This document shows, one piece after another, positions 6,070 through 8,189 of a stretch of DNA of 8,189 nucleotides. Numbering within the stretch: the stretch's first letter is position 1; the number at the start of each line of letters is the position of its first letter. Origin of the DNA: JAWLBW01 sp041687475 (GTDB taxonomy: Bacteria; J088; JAWLBW01); the NCBI GenBank assembly GCA_041687475.1, contig JAWLBW010000213.1, positions 1 through 8,189 of the forward strand, given 5' to 3'. The notes under the pieces were generated by a model. That model did no database searches. It was not told the origin of the DNA and saw only the letters and a list, made by a program, of their open reading frames with translations. The translations under genes and the position numbers were made by a program.

Positions 6070-6935
6070 AACAACGGAAAGCGTTGGGGCGAGGTCTCGG
6101 AGCCCTGATTCCCGGTTCGGACAACGAAGAAACCTCCGTTGCCCCTTCCGGAGCGAAAACCAGGCTACCCATTGAGAAACTCGCGCCGAATCCGCACCAG
6201 CCGCGCGTCGATTTCGACGAAGAAGAACTGGATGCCCTGACCGCGTCGATTCGCGAGGTCGGGCTCATTCAACCGATTCTGGTCTCGCCCGAAGGCGAAG
6301 ACACCTATCGCATCATTGCCGGTGAACGGCGCTGGCGGGCTTCGCAGCGCGCCGGCCTGACCGAGGTTCCGGTCGTGGTGCGCGAGGTAACCGAGCGCGA
6401 AGCCCTGGCCATCGCGCTGATCGAAAACCTGCAGCGCGTCGATTTGAATCCGATCGAAGAAGCGCTCGGCTACCGTCGCCTGCAGGAAGAGTTCGGCCTG
6501 ACCCAGGAAGAAGTCGCCCGCAACGTCGGCAAGGAACGCTCGACCGTCGCCAACTTCCTGCGCCTTCTCAAGCTCGATCCGACCGTGCAGCAGCTCGTGC
6601 GCGAGGGCCAGCTCTCGATGGGCCACGCCCGCGTTCTCGTGACCATTCAGGACCCCGCGAGGCAACTCGACCTGGCCAACCTTGCCATCGACCGAGAACT
6701 CTCGGTGCGTCAGATGGAAGCGCTGGGACGTGCTTCTGCCGAAGGCGCCGGCGACAAAGCGCCGGTGGTGTCGGCCTTCACCAGCGATCCGAATGTGCGC
6801 GACCTGCTCGAGCGCATGCGACGCCGGTTCGGAACCAAGGTGCAGGTCGCCGGTTCGAACCAGAAGGGCAAAATCGTTTTGGAATACTTTTCGGCAGATG
6901 AGTTCGATCGCCTGATCGAGCAGCTGCTACCATGA
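6066..6935 (+). CDS. parB: Chromosome-partitioning protein ParB (Spo0J type)
   Basis: ParB is a CTP-dependent clamp that loads at parS sites near the origin and stimulates ParA. The 289 residues carry, in order: the ParA-stimulating N-terminal box LGRGLGALIP (7-16); an N-terminal CTP-binding domain with GERRWRAS (86-93) and ENLQRVDLNPIEEA (120-133); a helix-turn-helix with TQEEVARNVGKERSTVANFL (146-165) that reads parS; and a C-terminal dimerisation segment, KIVLEYFSADEFDRLIEQL (269-287). The CTP-contacting arginines of the GERR box are intact. The start codon lies in the parA stop (ATGA), with a GATAGAGG ribosome site just upstream. I found no full parS site in the window. Confidence 0.97.
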   Translation: MKQRKALGRGLGALIPGSDNEETSVAPSGAKTRLPIEKLAPNPHQPRVDFDEEELDALTASIREVGLIQPILVSPEGEDTYRIIAGERRWRASQRAGLTEVPVVVREVTEREALAIALIENLQRVDLNPIEEALGYRRLQEEFGLTQEEVARNVGKERSTVANFLRLLKLDPTVQQLVREGQLSMGHARVLVTIQDPARQLDLANLAIDRELSVRQMEALGRASAEGAGDKAPVVSAFTSDPNVRDLLERMRRRFGTKVQVAGSNQKGKIVLEYFSADEFDRLIEQLLP

Positions 6936-6960
6936 CTATCTCTTTGGCAGGCGGGAGCAC

Positions 6961-7383
6961 ATGTTGGCCAAAAAGCAGAAGAACGATTCGGGCATTCTCG
7001 AACGCATGACAGGAGTTCACTTGAGCGAGACGTCATCGGTAAACGCCTTTCTCGACAAAGGCACCCGTTTTGAAGGCAAGCTGACGTTTGAAGGTACCGT
7101 TCGTATCGACGGTAAGTTTCACGGTGATATTTTCAGCCAGGACCGACTGGTTGTCGGAGAAGAGGGTGAGGTCGAGGGTACGGCCGAAATCGGCTCGTGC
7201 GTGATCTCCGGCATTTTCCGGGGCGAACTGAAGGCCCGCGAACGGGTCGAGCTGCAGGCGCCGGCCAAGATCTACGGCACCATCACCACGCCGACGCTTA
7301 TCGTGGCCGAGGGCGTCGTTCTCGAGGGCAACGTCAAGATGGAAGGCGTGTACCGCGAAGTCGAGAACGTGCTCAATTCCTGA
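6961..7383 (+). CDS. Bactofilin (polymer-forming cytoskeletal protein)
   Basis: Bactofilins (DUF583) fold into a right-handed beta-helix that polymerises into nucleotide-independent filaments and positions cell-wall enzymes or Par proteins. At 140 residues this is a typical small member. Residues about 25-130 show the repeating beta-helix pattern of alternating hydrophobics with glycine turns, as in FEGKLTFEGTVRIDGKFHGD (37-56). The short tails on each side fit the family. The N-terminus MLAKKQK, a hydrophobic residue followed by lysines, resembles bactofilin membrane-targeting ends and favours ATG 6961. That start has GGGAG only 3 bases upstream, and an in-frame TTG at 7021 has a better-spaced AGGAG. 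It lies 25 bp after parB and is surely cotranscribed, which suggests a role in ParABS positioning or cell-shape control. Confidence 0.93.
   Translation: MLAKKQKNDSGILERMTGVHLSETSSVNAFLDKGTRFEGKLTFEGTVRIDGKFHGDIFSQDRLVVGEEGEVEGTAEIGSCVISGIFRGELKARERVELQAPAKIYGTITTPTLIVAEGVVLEGNVKMEGVYREVENVLNS
7011..7023 (+). promoter_or_regulatory. Internal Shine-Dalgarno and in-frame TTG within the bactofilin gene
   Basis: AGGAG (7011-7015) is followed 5 bases later by TTG (7021-7023), in frame with the bactofilin. Initiation here would give a 120-residue form lacking the lysine-rich N-terminus but keeping the whole beta-helix. Confidence 0.35.
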
Positions 7384-7400
7384 CGGAAACACCGTCTTAA

Positions 7401-7441
7401 AAACAGAAAAAGGCCGGTCGGAGACCGGCCTTTTTCTGTTT
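7401..7441. terminator. Bidirectional intrinsic terminator between bactofilin and glmM
   Basis: The arms 7401-7419 and 7423-7441 are perfect inverted complements of 19 bases with a 3-base loop. The GC core GGCCGGTC/GACCGGCC is flanked by A5 on one side and T5 on the other, so each strand shows a GC hairpin followed by a U-rich tract. It serves both convergent genes: the bactofilin stop is 18 bases to its left, and the glmM stop 17 bases to its right. A smaller hairpin (GACGG 7382-7386 with CCGTC 7392-7396) precedes it. Confidence 0.95.
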
Positions 7442-7458
7442 GTGCGCACCTGCGGGGT

Positions 7459-8189
7459 TCAGGCCGCGGTAACCGGTGCGCCCAGTGTCGTCACAATGGC
7501 TTCGGCGATCTGGTTGGCCCACGCTTCGATGGACTTTTCGTCTTCACCCTCGACCATGACGCGAATCTTGTTTTCAGTGCCCGAGTAACGGACGAGCACA
7601 CGCCCGTTCTGGCCCAGCTTCTTTTCGACTTCGCGAATCAGCTTTTCGACCTCGGGCATTTCGGTGATCGGCCGCTTTTCGCTCACGGCCGCATTCACAA
7701 GCACCTGGGGCAGGCGCGTCATGCAGCGGGTAAGTTCCGAAAGGGGCTTGTTGCTTTCGAGCATGATGTTCAACACCTGCAGCGCGCTGCAGATGCCGTC
7801 GCCGGTCGTGGCCCAATCGAGAAAGACGAGGTGACCGCTCTGTTCGCCGCCTACGTTGAAGCCGCCCTGTCGCATGCGCTCGACGACATAGCGGTCGCCC
7901 ACCTGCGTTTTTTCGACCCGGCCGCCGGCCTCGCGCATCGCAATGTCGAGCCCCAGGTTGCTCATGACCGTCGTGACCAGGGTGTTGTGGTTCAGGCGCC
8001 CGCGCTTCATGAGGTGCAGGGCCACCACCGTCATGATTTCGTCGCCGTCGACCACCCGGCCCTTCTCGTCGACGAAGATGACCCGGTCGCCGTCGCCGTC
8101 GAGGGCGATGCCCACGTCGGCGCAGTGTTCGACCACGGCACGCGCCGCAACTTCAGGGTGCAGGGCGCCGCTGTTGTCGTTGATGTTGC
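7459..8189 (-). CDS. glmM: Phosphoglucosamine mutase GlmM, C-terminal part (cut by window edge)
   Basis: GlmM converts glucosamine-6-phosphate to glucosamine-1-phosphate, a cytoplasmic step towards UDP-GlcNAc, peptidoglycan and lipopolysaccharide. The 243 residues seen are a little over half of a typical 445-450-residue enzyme. Visible in order: NINDNSGALHPE at the edge (GlmM-like, compare NIN-GATD in E. coli), the metal-binding loop DGDGDR, the sugar-binding loop GGEQSGH, and the phosphate-binding loop RYSGTENKIRVMVEG. The last departs from the common RPSGTEPxIRV form, but RYSGTEN-type loops also occur in the family. The active-site phosphoserine is outside the window. The real start is beyond the edge; the GTG at 8136 is not a start, because homology continues upstream of it. 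The stop at 7459-7461 lies just beyond the shared terminator. Convergent with the par operon. Confidence 0.95.
   Translation of the reverse strand, partial: NINDNSGALHPEVAARAVVEHCADVGIALDGDGDRVIFVDEKGRVVDGDEIMTVVALHLMKRGRLNHNTLVTTVMSNLGLDIAMREAGGRVEKTQVGDRYVVERMRQGGFNVGGEQSGHLVFLDWATTGDGICSALQVLNIMLESNKPLSELTRCMTRLPQVLVNAAVSEKRPITEMPEVEKLIREVEKKLGQNGRVLVRYSGTENKIRVMVEGEDEKSIEAWANQIAEAIVTTLGAPVTAA

Noticed and set aside
7116..7131. parS-like sequence GTTTCACGGTGA in the bactofilin gene
   Set aside because: Only one half matches TGTTTCACGTGAAACA; the extra G breaks the symmetry and the right half does not match, so it is not a credible ParB site.
8134..8136. GTG at 8136 as the glmM start
   Set aside because: The 17 codons upstream in the same frame still match GlmM (NINDNSGALHPE), so the gene runs off the right edge.

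Overview
This is an 8.2 kb stretch of a Gram-negative bacterial chromosome with high GC by eye (around 60%). It carries housekeeping genes and no mobile elements, tRNA/rRNA genes or CRISPR arrays. A parA-parB-bactofilin run resembles gene orders known from deltaproteobacterial groups (Geobacter- or Myxococcus-like lineages), so I lean towards Deltaproteobacteria in the broad sense. That assignment is an inference and weak. A run of exactly ten Ns at 1128-1137 shows that this is a draft or metagenome scaffold.

Layout, left to right. (1) 1-463, minus strand: the N-terminal 154 codons of a class I SAM-dependent rRNA methyltransferase of the RlmI-like family, cut by the window edge. (2) 571-1681, plus strand: a ClpX/HslU-like AAA+ ATPase with no zinc-binding domain and no recognisable aromatic pore loop or ClpP-docking loop. 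The N-gap interrupts it. The reading frame changes across the gap, but the conserved motif there calls for 12 missing bases, so the gene is probably intact. (3) 1660-2346, minus strand: an alpha/beta-hydrolase-fold protein with glycine where the catalytic serine should be. It overlaps the end of the AAA+ gene tail to tail. (4) 2575-5160, plus strand: a complete class A penicillin-binding protein (PBP1A type) behind a recognisable sigma-70-like promoter. (5) 5275-6069, 6066-6935 and 6961-7383, plus strand: parA, parB and a bactofilin, tightly packed and apparently one operon. The operon starts at a strong extended -10 promoter, and just upstream lies an unusual nested inverted repeat. (6) 7401-7441: a perfect 19-bp-arm bidirectional terminator. 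(7) 7459-8189, minus strand: the C-terminal 243 residues of phosphoglucosamine mutase GlmM, cut by the right edge.

Functionally, the right two thirds concern the cell envelope and chromosome segregation. GlmM makes GlcN-1-P for UDP-GlcNAc, the peptidoglycan precursor. PBP1A polymerises and cross-links peptidoglycan. ParA and ParB segregate the chromosome origin. The bactofilin is a polymer-forming scaffold that in other bacteria positions cell-wall enzymes or ParABS components. The left third holds the two least ordinary proteins, the degenerate ClpX-like ATPase and the serine-less hydrolase. Neither can be given a specific function from sequence alone.
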